From: Collinsella sp. AF23-4AC
GTDB lineage: Bacteria; Actinomycetota; Coriobacteriia; Coriobacteriales; Coriobacteriaceae
Direction: 5' to 3'
DNA length: 64,000 bases
NCBI RefSeq assembly: GCF_003462685.1
Contig: NZ_QRVE01000006.1
Location: 39,570-103,569 of the forward strand
Shown here: piece after piece, positions 27,817 to 35,438 of the stretch
Numbering within the stretch: the first letter of the stretch is position 1
Layout: every line of letters begins with the position of its first letter
Made by a program: the position numbers and the translations under genes
Notes under the pieces: model-generated
What the model was told of the DNA's origin: nothing
Seen by the model: only the letters and a program-made list of their open reading frames with translations
Database searches by the model: none

Positions 27817-28682
27817 GACAGGCCCTCCGTATTCAAAAATGGTGCAGGGTCATCAAAGTACTTTGACACCAGACGTTCCATGGTGCCGTCGGCTAGCATT
27901 TCCTGGTAGGCATGGGTGAGCTTGACATCGATACCGCGCGTATCGGTGATATCGAAAGCGGTGCCCAGACCAACCTCTAGCAGCGGCTCATCCAAAATGC
28001 GATACGTCACACCATAGTCTTTTTCGTAGGTGAGCAGCGAGGACTCATGCGCAGCGATAGCGTCGACCAGACCCTCGACGAGCGCCGGGTTCAGGTATGA
28101 ACGGTCCGAGAAGCTGTAGAGCTCCTTGATCTGCGGAACGTTTTCATTTGTACGATTGAGCAAAATGCCCTCGGGCTTGGTGGTGGACTGAACCGCCACG
28201 ATCTTATCCTCAAGATCGGCAAGCGTGTAGATATCGCTCTGGGGATCGACCGCGACCACCTGGCGGCTCGCAAGGTACGGGCCGGCCCAACGATACTCGT
28301 TTTCGCGACCCGTCATGCTAAAGCTACCCATGACGCAATCGAGCTCGCCGCTCGCCAGCAGCTCTTCCTTCTTTTCCCAATCGATCAGCTGGTACTTTGG
28401 CTTGTAACCAATGCGGGCCAAAGCCTCGGTCAATATCTCGACATCCAGGCCAACGATATCGCCGTACTCGTCGGTATACACAAACGGTGGATAGAGGTCA
28501 CTTCCGACGTCGAGCGTCTTAAGGTTGTCGTCTTTGGCCTGTGAGGCGTCCAGACCTTTTGATGCAGACGTCGAGGCTTCGTCATTCGACCCAGAGCAGC
28601 CAACTATCGCTACGACAAAAGCACTCGCCACTACAAGCGCAACGAACAACGATATGACAACCGAGCGACGGGGTCTTTTCAT
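27813..28682 (-). CDS. Extracellular solute-binding lipoprotein (SBP_bac_3)
   Basis: A 289-aa lipoprotein. The signal helix RRSVVISLFVALVVASAFVV ends in the lipobox VAIVGC (Cys near 28), then a Ser/Asp-rich linker. The SBP_bac_3 domain (DLYPPFVYTDEYGDIVGLDV; DWEKKEELLASGELDCVMG; Y..LIDQ-like features) binds amino acids or similar solutes. No ABC permease accompanies it. Instead the stop overlaps a hybrid kinase start, so it looks like a dedicated sensory binding protein. ATG at 28682 follows GGAG. Confidence 0.87.
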   Translation of the reverse strand: MKRPRRSVVISLFVALVVASAFVVAIVGCSGSNDEASTSASKGLDASQAKDDNLKTLDVGSDLYPPFVYTDEYGDIVGLDVEILTEALARIGYKPKYQLIDWEKKEELLASGELDCVMGSFSMTGRENEYRWAGPYLASRQVVAVDPQSDIYTLADLEDKIVAVQSTTKPEGILLNRTNENVPQIKELYSFSDRSYLNPALVEGLVDAIAAHESSLLTYEKDYGVTYRILDEPLLEVGLGTAFDITDTRGIDVKLTHAYQEMLADGTMERLVSKYFDDPAPFLNTEGLS

Positions 28683-28775
28683 CGAGCTCCAGACAATCCT
28701 GTTTACAGACTGAAATGGTTGAAAATAATAGCAAACAAAACCACACGAGTGCCCAATGGTTACAGACGTTTTACC

Positions 28776-28815
28776 ATGCGGGGCCTTCCAGCCGACTTGG
28801 CAGAAGGCCCCGCAT
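28776..28815 (-). terminator. Hairpin after the MalY-type gene
   Basis: A 13-bp perfect stem (ATGCGGGGCCTTC and complement) with a 14-nt loop, 11 bp past the aminotransferase stop. Confidence 0.75.
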
Positions 28816-28826
28816 GCAGTGCTCAC

Positions 28827-30041
28827 TTACCGTGCATTAAAAACGTAGTGGTCCAGGCGGTCGCACGCCTCCCTTACGCGCGAAAGCGGCAGCGCCAGAT
28901 TCACGCGAATGTGGCAGGGTCCGTGGAACGGGCGGCCGTCCTGATACCCCACGCCCACGCGCGCCCCCTCGTCGAGCAACCACTGAATATCGCGGCCATG
29001 CTCTCGGCACCACTCGGTGCAGTCCAGAAACACCATGTACGTGCCCTGCGGACGTGAATAGGACACACCCTCAAAATGCTCGTCCACGTAATCGCAGAAG
29101 TAGTCAATGTTGCCCTCGATAACCTCGTTGAGCTCATCGAGCCACTCGTAGCCCTGCGGCTGGTAGGCACCGATAAGCGCGTGCATCGAAAGGACATTCA
29201 TCTCGTTGTAGTGGGTCTTATTGGACACGGCGCACACGCGGTCGCGCAGCGTCTCGTTATAGATGATGTGGTAGCTGCCGACCAGGCCCGCCAGGTTAAA
29301 CGTCTTGCTCGGCGCATAGAGGGCGACCGTGCGCATGCGGGCATCCTCGCTCACCGACTGCGTCGGGATATGCTTGTGACCGGGCAAGATGATGTCGGAC
29401 CAGATCTCGTCCGAGATCACCACGCAACCGTGCTGGCGATAGATGTCCATGGCGCGCTCAATCTCATCGCGCTCCCATACGCGGCCGCAGGGGTTATGCG
29501 GCGAGCAGAACACCGCGGCATGGACGTGGTTTTGGGTGAGCTTGCGCTCCATGTCCTCAAAGTCCATGCGCCACACGCCCTGGTCGTCGAGCTTAAGCGG
29601 GCTGTGGACAATGCGATAGCCCGCGGCTTCGATGGACTTGGTAAAGCCGATGTAGGTCGGGCTGTGGACCAGCACCGCATCGCCCGGCTGGACATACGCG
29701 CGCAGGGTCGACACGACGCCGCCCAGCACGCCGTTCTCGTAGCCGATATGCTCCGGGAGCAGGCCCTTAACGCCATTACGGCGGCTCTGCCATTCGATGA
29801 TGCGGTCGAAGTACTCGGGGCGAGGATCGAAATAGCCAAACATGGGATGCTGGGCGCGCTGAATGATGTGCTCCTGGACCGTGGGCACCGTGGCAAAGTT
29901 CATGTCCGCCACCCACATGGGGATGCGGTCGAAGCCCTCGTCGGGCGCGTTCGGAGCCATGCCGGGGATCTCACCCCAAGAATCAACGGCGATGGAGTCC
30001 ATGCCGTGGCGGTCGATAAGCGAGCTAAAGTCGTATTTCAT
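28827..30041 (-). CDS. MalY/PatB family PLP-dependent C-S lyase/aminotransferase
   Basis: A 404-aa fold-type I PLP enzyme. The opening MKYDFSSLIDRHGMDSIAVD and PMWVADMNFATVP are the PatB/MalY pattern. CSPHNPCGRVW is near 165, DEIWSDII near 200, and the lysine motif APSKTFNLAGL (PLP Lys near 236) is intact. These enzymes cleave cystathionine or cysteine conjugates to thiols, pyruvate and ammonia; MalY also has regulatory roles. ATG at 30041 was chosen as homology begins here. Confidence 0.88.
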   Translation of the reverse strand: MKYDFSSLIDRHGMDSIAVDSWGEIPGMAPNAPDEGFDRIPMWVADMNFATVPTVQEHIIQRAQHPMFGYFDPRPEYFDRIIEWQSRRNGVKGLLPEHIGYENGVLGGVVSTLRAYVQPGDAVLVHSPTYIGFTKSIEAAGYRIVHSPLKLDDQGVWRMDFEDMERKLTQNHVHAAVFCSPHNPCGRVWERDEIERAMDIYRQHGCVVISDEIWSDIILPGHKHIPTQSVSEDARMRTVALYAPSKTFNLAGLVGSYHIIYNETLRDRVCAVSNKTHYNEMNVLSMHALIGAYQPQGYEWLDELNEVIEGNIDYFCDYVDEHFEGVSYSRPQGTYMVFLDCTEWCREHGRDIQWLLDEGARVGVGYQDGRPFHGPCHIRVNLALPLSRVREACDRLDHYVFNAR

Positions 30042-30152
30042 GCTGAGCCCCCGTGCAAAGTGATTGTTTTGGTAGGCGTTATTGTCCACCAGCGTGGGCG
30101 GTTTTGGCACGGAGTTTGGCGCTTAATTTGACGGGTGCGGACGAATGGCTGG

Positions 30153-30899
30153 TTAGTCTTGCGCGTCGTTGACGGCGACTACGGTTAGCTGGGTTTCATC
30201 GACCGTAAACGATATGTCGAACCCGGCGTAAGCCAAGTGGTAAACGCGGTTTGGCTCGTGTTTGCTGCCCGCGCGGCGCGGATCTTGGCGAAGGACCTCG
30301 ACCAAGCCGGGGAGCTTTGAGGGCGGGACCATATCTTGCAGCGCTTGCGGGAACTCGATATCGAGCTCTTGCCACGGAGCATCCTCAATCCAGCCGCCGG
30401 TCGCATCTGGATGGCAATCCGCAAACGGAATGTAGGGCTTAATGTCGTAGATGGGCGTGCCGTCGCGCAGATCGGCCCCCAGCACATGGATGATCGGGCC
30501 ATCATCGGTGAGCTCGACACGATCGAGCTTGACACAGGTAAGACCGATGGGATTAGGGCGAAACGGACTGCGTGTGGCAAATACACCCACGCGCTCGGCT
30601 CCGCCCAGACGCGGCGGGCGCACGGTTTTCGACCATTTTGCGTTGGTGCCGGACCTGTCCTGCGACTTGGCATCGGCAGCTATGTCCTTAGCCGTGCCGC
30701 CGGGCGTGCCGTTTTCAAAACGCCACAGCAGCCATAGGTGAGAGAAGGAATCCAGACCCTCAACTGCTGCGTTGGAGGCAAATTCCGGCTCAAAGACGAT
30801 GCGCCCCTGCAGATGGGGCGCCAAAAAGCTGTTGCGCGGAATGCCGAACTTCTGCGGCAGGTCGGTATGTATGCGTGCAATAGGTTCCATGCCGGTCAT
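30153..30899 (-). CDS. trmO: tRNA (N6-threonylcarbamoyl-A37) methyltransferase TrmO-like
   Basis: A 248-aa protein of the TsaA/YaeB family. The conserved core is PIARIHTDLPQKFGIPRNS (near 5-23), GLDSFSHLWLLWRF (near 52) and GVFATRSPFRPNPIGLTCVKL (near 105-125), followed by DIKPYIPFADCHPDA. TrmO methylates t6A37 in tRNA-Thr using SAM. Start choice between 30899 and 30890 is uncertain because neither has a strong ribosome site. Confidence 0.88.
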   Translation of the reverse strand: MTGMEPIARIHTDLPQKFGIPRNSFLAPHLQGRIVFEPEFASNAAVEGLDSFSHLWLLWRFENGTPGGTAKDIAADAKSQDRSGTNAKWSKTVRPPRLGGAERVGVFATRSPFRPNPIGLTCVKLDRVELTDDGPIIHVLGADLRDGTPIYDIKPYIPFADCHPDATGGWIEDAPWQELDIEFPQALQDMVPPSKLPGLVEVLRQDPRRAGSKHEPNRVYHLAYAGFDISFTVDETQLTVVAVNDAQD

Positions 30900-31030
30900 T
30901 GTACGGCATGGAGGCGTGGGGCGCAGGCTGCGATTCTCTCTCATCGCCATCTGCATGCAACCAACGGTTGCTTGGAAGGGTGCCGGCTGCCGCGTATGCT
31001 TAAGCCATCAATCAGCAGAAAGGAGCCGTT

Positions 31031-31858
31031 ATGGCCTTCGCAGAAAAGCTCATCGCCGTCCGTCGTGCCCATCACCTTACTCAGGAGCAGCTCGCCGCCA
31101 AGCTCTTCGTCACACGCCAAGCCGTCAGCCGTTGGGAGCGCGGCGAAGTCACCCCGGGTATCGACATGATGAAGCTCATCGCCGCCGTGACCGGCGAGCC
31201 TCTGTCCCACCTGCTCGAAATGCCCGAGCACTATTGTCAGAGCTGCGGCATGGTGCTCACGCCCGACGACTGTGGCACCGATGCCACGGGCGCCACAACC
31301 GACCATTACTGCAAGTGGTGCTACGACCACGGCAAGTACACCTACGACACCACCATGGAGGCGATGATCGAGGATTGCGCCCCGCGGCTGGCGCAAAACA
31401 CCGGCATGTCGCTCGACGAAGCCGTCTCGCTCATGGGCGCCGTCCTGCCGCAACTGGAGCGCTGGCGCACCGTGCAGGAAAACGAGGAGCGCTACGGCGC
31501 CGAAGCGCGGGCGCGCTATGGCGATGAGGCTATCGATGCAGCAAACGAGACGTTACTGGACATGGATCCTCAGACATGGAACGACATGAAAGAACTTGAA
31601 CGCGCCATTCTGGGTCAGCTCTCGATTGCCATGGTCGACGGCGAACCGGATGGAAGCGAGGCTCACAAGCTTGTCGCGATGCATCGTCGATGGATTGCCC
31701 TTAACTGGGGATGCGAGCCCCAAGACGAGGCGTACCTGGGCCTCGCCCACGTCTATCTTGCCGACCAGCGCTTTGTTGACTACTACGACAAGCCCTGCGG
31801 CACCGGAGCCACGGCGTTTCTGGTCCAGGCCATCGAATCGTCGCTGGCTCGCGCATAG
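31031..31858 (+). CDS. XRE-HTH / zinc-ribbon / TipAS fusion regulator
   Basis: A 275-aa three-part protein. Residues 5-60 are an XRE helix-turn-helix (LTQEQLAAKLFVTRQAVSRWERGEVTPG). Residues 68-105 form a zinc ribbon (CQSCGMVL..CKWCYDHGKYTYD). Residues ~145-275 resemble the TipAS ligand-binding domain (ERYGAEARARYG..., YLADQRFVDYYDKPCGTGATAFLVQAI), which in Streptomyces TipA binds thiopeptide antibiotics after a MerR domain. Here an XRE domain replaces MerR. The ligand is unknown. AAAGGAG precedes the ATG. Confidence 0.83.
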   Translation: MAFAEKLIAVRRAHHLTQEQLAAKLFVTRQAVSRWERGEVTPGIDMMKLIAAVTGEPLSHLLEMPEHYCQSCGMVLTPDDCGTDATGATTDHYCKWCYDHGKYTYDTTMEAMIEDCAPRLAQNTGMSLDEAVSLMGAVLPQLERWRTVQENEERYGAEARARYGDEAIDAANETLLDMDPQTWNDMKELERAILGQLSIAMVDGEPDGSEAHKLVAMHRRWIALNWGCEPQDEAYLGLAHVYLADQRFVDYYDKPCGTGATAFLVQAIESSLARA

Positions 31859-31909
31859 ACCGCGGCGGCTTTGGGTATTTCAATCAAAACCGCAACCGAT
31901 TGGAGACCC

Positions 31910-32155
31910 ATGGCTACTAATCATGAGCTCACGCTGTACGTTATGACCGGCTGCCCGTATTGCATAAAAGTCAAGCGATTCCTTGCCGATAACGGTGTGA
32001 CCATCCCCGAGCGCAATATCTCGACCGATACCGAGGCCGAGCAGACGCTCATCGCCATCGGCGGAAAACGCCAGGTTCCCTGCCTGTTCATCGACGGCAA
32101 ACCACTCTACGAATCGAACGACATCATCGCGTGGGCACAGAAGAACCTGCTCTAG
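31910..32155 (+). CDS. Glutaredoxin
   Basis: An 81-aa thioredoxin-fold protein with active site CPYC (residues 15-18) and the cis-Pro segment QVPCLFIDGKPLYES (near 55-68). It is the usual glutaredoxin size and reduces disulfides or glutathione mixed disulfides. Start ATG follows TTGGAGACCC. A long palindrome with a T-run lies 45 bp after the stop. Confidence 0.92.
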   Translation: MATNHELTLYVMTGCPYCIKVKRFLADNGVTIPERNISTDTEAEQTLIAIGGKRQVPCLFIDGKPLYESNDIIAWAQKNLL

Positions 32156-32193
32156 CACTCGCGTTGCGACCGACTCGCCCCAACCCATACGAC

Positions 32194-32278
32194 CCAAACA
32201 TGTACGTCAGCATCCAAAGTCGACATTTTTCGACATCTTTGGATGCTGACGTACAGCTTTTTGCATGAGCCCGGCACA
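32194..32278. repeat. 85-bp palindromic direct repeat, left copy
   Basis: Carries a perfect 19-bp inverted repeat (TGTACGTCAGCATCCAAAG at 32201-32219 and complement at 32237-32255), then GCTTTTTGCATG. It matches 34035-34119 at 84 of 85 positions, in the same orientation, 1841 bp away. It can also act as terminator for the glutaredoxin gene. Confidence 0.93.
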
Positions 32279-32279
32279 G

Positions 32280-32416
32280 GTAGTCATTGGGGACGTCCTT
32301 AAATGACTACCTTATGACTAGTTATCAAATTTATAGAACATATGTTTGCCCTCTATGCTATACTCGCTTCAAGGCATGAGATGAGTCGAGAGCTCCTGCG
32401 GAGGTCCCCAATGACA
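32280..32416. repeat. REP-like family B pair bracketing a promoter-like segment
   Basis: GTCATTGGGGACGTCC (32283-32298) and GGAGGTCCCCAATGAC (near 32399-32414) are inverted with one mismatch. The left copy also folds alone with AAATGACTAC (32301-32310). The left unit matches the arms at 9452-9515. Confidence 0.7.
32336..32364 (+). promoter_or_regulatory. LexA/SOS-like box with -10 element
   Basis: GAACATATGTTTG (32336-32348) fits the Gram-positive LexA consensus CGAACNNNNGTTCG with two edge mismatches, and TATACT (32359-32364) is a good -10. No gene starts downstream in a sensible position, suggesting a promoter left by deletion or insertion. Confidence 0.4.
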
Positions 32417-32564
32417 CGCTGGAGCGGGCTCGGTAAGTAAGATCGGTGGTTACCGCACTCGCCCATCTCAGACAGGCTGCGCTCCTGTTCGTCGTCGCCA
32501 GCAAAGAACGGCGCTCACAATCAAACGTTTCCGTTATCCGTGAGTCACACAGGAGTGCATCGTT

Positions 32565-32744
32565 ATGGCAAAACAATTATCAGGCCAAAATCTCATCGAG
32601 CCCGCGCCATCAGACGAAGAATACGTCTGTGCGTCTGCCAGAGACGTCCTCGAACACGCTCGTTCCCACGTTGAACGCGCCACCAACTCGACGATGGTCG
32701 AGGCATATGAGGACAATACGGGCTCTTCTATCAGGCGTTCCTAA
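32565..32744 (+). pseudogene. Truncated N-terminal remnant of a YhcG/DUF1016-type nuclease gene
   Basis: Fifty-nine codons from ATG (AGGAG upstream). The peptide has EEYVCASARDVLEHARSHVE and ATNSTMVEAY, resembling the start of YhcG/DUF1016 (PDDEXK nuclease) proteins, where MVxxYW is followed by xIGRxI. Here it switches to EDNTGSSIRRS and stops. The usual protein exceeds 300 aa and no remainder follows, so it is a broken gene in the accessory island. Identification rests on a short motif. Confidence 0.5.
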
Positions 32745-32892
32745 TTCTCGACACACCGTGTCATGAATTGAGTTGGTCTCGCCGTCGAAGACTGATGAAG
32801 ACGAGTTCACCGACGCACTAGTACCACACGCAGGGCATCAACGAAAAAGGCAGTCGGTCACTTAATTTTGAGCAATACGAGAGGAATTAGAC

Positions 32893-33405
32893 ATGGGATA
32901 CCAGGAATCACTGATTCGAGTAAACTGCCTGGCAGAAATCGCCGGCATAGAGAAGGCCATTGCAGAATCCGAAGAACTCCAAACCTTAGAATACCTCGTA
33001 TGTGTTTGCGGAGCCAAAGCCAAGGTCGACCTTTACCGTGACAACACCTTCACGGGGTCTCGACCCCTTAGCGACATCAAACCCAACGAGAAACCGATTA
33101 TAAAAGCCGGGGATCTATTTGCCGTCGTCGCGGGCGCAAGGCTGTATCAACCTTTTCTCTGGATCGACTGCATCGCAGGAATCTCGGATCCAGGGTACAA
33201 GGAGATCATAGAAGATTTTCCACTCGATATGCCACGGCAAGAGGCGGACATCCATCCAGACGAAGCAAAACAAGCAGAAATATTCATGAGAAGGAGCCTG
33301 AACCAAAGCTATAGCCGCGTCATGCGAGGCGAACACCCCATCCAGCTTCCAGACGAATTCATCAACCCGCCTGTTCCCAATCTGGAATCCCCAATGGGCT
33401 GCTAG
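32893..33405 (+). CDS. Unknown 170-aa protein
   Basis: A soluble, slightly acidic protein with no signal peptide or membrane segment. GAGAGGAATTAGAC precedes the ATG, a strong ribosome site. It includes YLVCVCGAKAKVDLYRDNTF, LSDIKPNEKPIIKAGDLF and a tail rich in proline (PDEFINPPVPNLESP). Cysteines at C-x-C near residues 37-39. The region is visibly AT-richer than the flanks. It sits upstream of a toxin-antitoxin-like pair within the bracketed island. No family recognised. Confidence 0.65.
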   Translation: MGYQESLIRVNCLAEIAGIEKAIAESEELQTLEYLVCVCGAKAKVDLYRDNTFTGSRPLSDIKPNEKPIIKAGDLFAVVAGARLYQPFLWIDCIAGISDPGYKEIIEDFPLDMPRQEADIHPDEAKQAEIFMRRSLNQSYSRVMRGEHPIQLPDEFINPPVPNLESPMGC

Positions 33406-33436
33406 CAAAAACAGGCTGCTTAACCGTATTACCTGC

Positions 33437-33465
33437 TTGTATTTTTGTCTACAAAACTGTATACA
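33437..33465 (+). promoter_or_regulatory. Sigma-70 type promoter of the toxin-antitoxin-like pair
   Basis: -35 TTGTAT and -10 TATACA with a 17-bp spacer, 16 bp before the ATG of the 88-aa gene. Confidence 0.6.
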
Positions 33466-33480
33466 TAAAGAGAGGTCCAT

Positions 33481-33747
33481 ATGGAGCTCATCGCAATCCA
33501 CCCCCACGCCCTCAAGCACGGGCTGACGGAGACGGATATTACATGCACCTGGAACTCCGCGTTCGCATGGTTCAGGCGTGATCTTGAAAATGGAGGTATC
33601 GATTACGTTCTCGTTGGACTTGATGGAAGAAGCCGTCTCATGGAGCTCATCGCTCGCTATTGTCCCAATCGAGATGGCTACATCATTTACCACGCCCTTG
33701 TCCCTCCTACGCGCAAGGTGCTCAGGGAAATCGGAATCGATCGATAG
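33481..33747 (+). CDS. Putative toxin of a type II toxin-antitoxin pair
   Basis: An 88-aa protein, MELIAIHPHALKHGLTETDI onward. A His-Ala-xx-HG-xxxxDI start, a central VGLDGRSRLMELIARYC strand region and a late YIIYHALVPPTRKVLREIG segment resemble small BrnT/RelE-sized proteins. The pattern (compact, two strands, HAL/HAM near the end) is known from proteins paired with ribbon-helix-helix antitoxins in actinobacteria. GAGAGG precedes the ATG. The partner gene starts 8 bp after its stop with its ribosome site overlapping that stop. Toxicity is inferred only from context. Confidence 0.55.
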   Translation: MELIAIHPHALKHGLTETDITCTWNSAFAWFRRDLENGGIDYVLVGLDGRSRLMELIARYCPNRDGYIIYHALVPPTRKVLREIGIDR

Positions 33748-33755
33748 GAGGCGCT

Positions 33756-34022
33756 ATGGACGCTAAGCAGCTCGAAAAGATGATGGGGTTTGCCCCCGGA
33801 GAGTTGGAGAAAGCCGCAGAGGCATACGAAAAAGATGAGTGGCCGAAGGGTCGCACTATCAAGCTGGGAAGGCCGTCGATCTCTAATGAGCCAAGCGCTG
33901 TTTTATCGGCACGTGTGGGTGAATCGGTTCTTGAAGCGTTTGACGAGAAGGCAAGGCGCCATGGGCAAACACGCACGGAGCGACTCAGGGAGCTCATCAC
34001 GCTCGATGCAATGATTGCCTAG
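33756..34022 (+). CDS. Putative ribbon-helix-helix antitoxin
   Basis: An 88-aa protein. The N-terminal half (MDAKQLEKMMGFAPGELEKA, WPKGRTIKLGRPS) is a flexible toxin-binding type region. The C-terminal half (VLSARVGESVLEAFDEKARRHGQTRTERLRELI) has the strand-helix-helix pattern of CopG/RHH DNA-binding proteins. TAGGAGG overlaps the upstream stop. The order toxin first, antitoxin second resembles BrnTA. The right-hand 85-bp repeat begins 13 bp after its stop. Confidence 0.62.
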   Translation: MDAKQLEKMMGFAPGELEKAAEAYEKDEWPKGRTIKLGRPSISNEPSAVLSARVGESVLEAFDEKARRHGQTRTERLRELITLDAMIA

Positions 34023-34034
34023 CCCCCACCGAAT

Positions 34035-34119
34035 CCAAACATGTACGTCAGCATCCAAAGTCGACATTTTTCGACATCTTTGGATGCTGACGTACAGCTT
34101 TTTGCATGGGCCCGGCACA
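34035..34119. repeat. 85-bp palindromic direct repeat, right copy
   Basis: Same 19-bp inverted repeat (arms 34042-34060 and 34078-34096) and T-run as the left copy; one difference at 34109. Marks the right edge of the island and could terminate the antitoxin transcript. Confidence 0.93.
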
Positions 34120-34153
34120 AGCGATCCGTTCTCCTCCGTCCCCAAGGGATCAT

Positions 34154-35113
34154 TTAGCCGCAAAAGCGGGCAGCGGGCGCAAGCGGCTGTTCACGAAAGA
34201 CGCGCTCAACAGCGGCGCGGTATTCATCGACCTTTTTGGTCTTACGTACGAGCTTGTGAACAGTCGCGGGATCGGCAAAGGCGCATTTGGCATAGAACCA
34301 CCACTCCTTCATGCGAAAGACCGCGTTGCCCCCAATCTCGTCCGCATAGGCCGCAAACAGTGTGTCATGGAAGCGCTGCAACTCGGCAGCCGTGGCGGCA
34401 GGGCCGCCCTTAACCATGCGAGCCAGCGCGGGGTTCGCAAGCAAGCCGCGCCCCAGCATTACATGGCGCGTGCCGGGATAGGCCTCCACCAGCGCATCCA
34501 TATCCTCAAGATCAAAAATGTCACCGTTATAGGCGACCGGAAACGGCGCACGCTCCAGCGTTTCGCCATAGAACTCCTTGCGCGGCGTGCCCGTATAGCG
34601 GTCCTTTTGCACGCGCGGATGCACAATCAGCTCTGCCAGCGGCATACGGCAATAGAGGTCGAGCACACGCTCATACTCGTCATCGCTCTCCAACCCCAAC
34701 CTGGTCTTGACGGATACCGGCAAGGGCGAGCGTTCGCACACGTCGCTCAAAAACACCTCGAGCTCATCCAGGTTGCGCAGAAAGCCCGAACCCTTACCCT
34801 TCGCGACAACCGTACCCGAGGGGCAACCAAGGTTGAGGTTGACCTCGCGGTACCCCATATCGGCAAGCACCTGCGCCGCCCACACAAACTCGTCCGCATT
34901 CTTGGACATCAGCTGGGGCACCACGTTAAGCCCCTGGTTATTGGCAGGGTCGACCTCTTTAAACGCCTTGCCGCCAAAGCGGTTGCCCACCCGCGGCGGC
35001 GGCAAAAACGGCGTGTAATAACAATCGAGCGCGCCGAAGCACTCCGCATGCACGCGACGAAACACATGCCCGGTAATGCCCTCCATAGGGGCCAGCGATA
35101 AATACATCAACAT
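34154..35113 (-). CDS. tRNA-dihydrouridine synthase
   Basis: A 319-aa FMN-dependent TIM-barrel enzyme that reduces uridine to dihydrouridine in tRNA. Motifs: APMEGITGHVFR (near 8-19), VNLNLGCPSGTVVAKGKGSG with catalytic Cys (near 90-110), VSVKTRLG (near 133) and YNGDIFD / MLGRGLLANP (near 195 and 222). It belongs to the DusB/DusC-like group. Start at 35113 or 35107; GAGAGTGG better suits the second ATG. Confidence 0.9.
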   Translation of the reverse strand: MLMYLSLAPMEGITGHVFRRVHAECFGALDCYYTPFLPPPRVGNRFGGKAFKEVDPANNQGLNVVPQLMSKNADEFVWAAQVLADMGYREVNLNLGCPSGTVVAKGKGSGFLRNLDELEVFLSDVCERSPLPVSVKTRLGLESDDEYERVLDLYCRMPLAELIVHPRVQKDRYTGTPRKEFYGETLERAPFPVAYNGDIFDLEDMDALVEAYPGTRHVMLGRGLLANPALARMVKGGPAATAAELQRFHDTLFAAYADEIGGNAVFRMKEWWFYAKCAFADPATVHKLVRKTKKVDEYRAAVERVFREQPLAPAARFCG

Positions 35114-35127
35114 CCACTCTCAATTCA

Positions 35128-35158
35128 ATGTGACAAAGGGACTGTCCCTTTGTCACAT
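35128..35158. repeat. REP-like palindrome, family A (copy 3)
   Basis: A perfect 13-bp stem ATGTGACAAAGGG / CCCTTTGTCACAT with loop actgt, just upstream of the Dus gene. Almost identical to 3121-3150. Confidence 0.85.
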
Positions 35159-35214
35159 CTGCAAATCACTCGAGTGTTTATTTTGGCACAGCAACGCAAG
35201 CGATCCCATGCATG

Positions 35215-35310
35215 TTATTCGTCCTTCGGAAGTGGCTTCATGCTCCAAAAGACGACGTTCATAATAACGACGATGATAAGCACCACGCCGTTGGCCACCC
35301 AGAAGCCCAT
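35215..35310 (-). CDS. 31-aa single-pass membrane peptide
   Basis: MGFWVANGVVLIIVVIMNVV followed by FWSMKPLPKDE. It is a hydrophobic helix of about 20 residues with a short charged tail, preceded by CTGGGGCTTAAC. It fills most of an otherwise empty 325-bp gap between Dus and the next plus-strand gene. The frame is open only from a TAA 27 nt upstream, so the ATG is the natural start. Function unknown; could be a membrane-protein-regulating peptide. Confidence 0.5.
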   Translation of the reverse strand: MGFWVANGVVLIIVVIMNVVFWSMKPLPKDE

Positions 35311-35438
35311 GTTAAGCCCCAGCCACTCCCCTGCTTAAGTACCGGCTACCGGACACAAAGAACAAACGCCCTGTTACTCATTTATACTCAGGGACACACG
35401 CGTGCCACAGACGGAAAGCGACGAGAATCGAGGGGATC

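Noticed and set aside
32446..32766. 106-codon plus-strand frame over the SOS-like region
   Set aside because: No ribosome site, low-complexity Ser/Arg content, and it overlaps the better-supported YhcG remnant frame.
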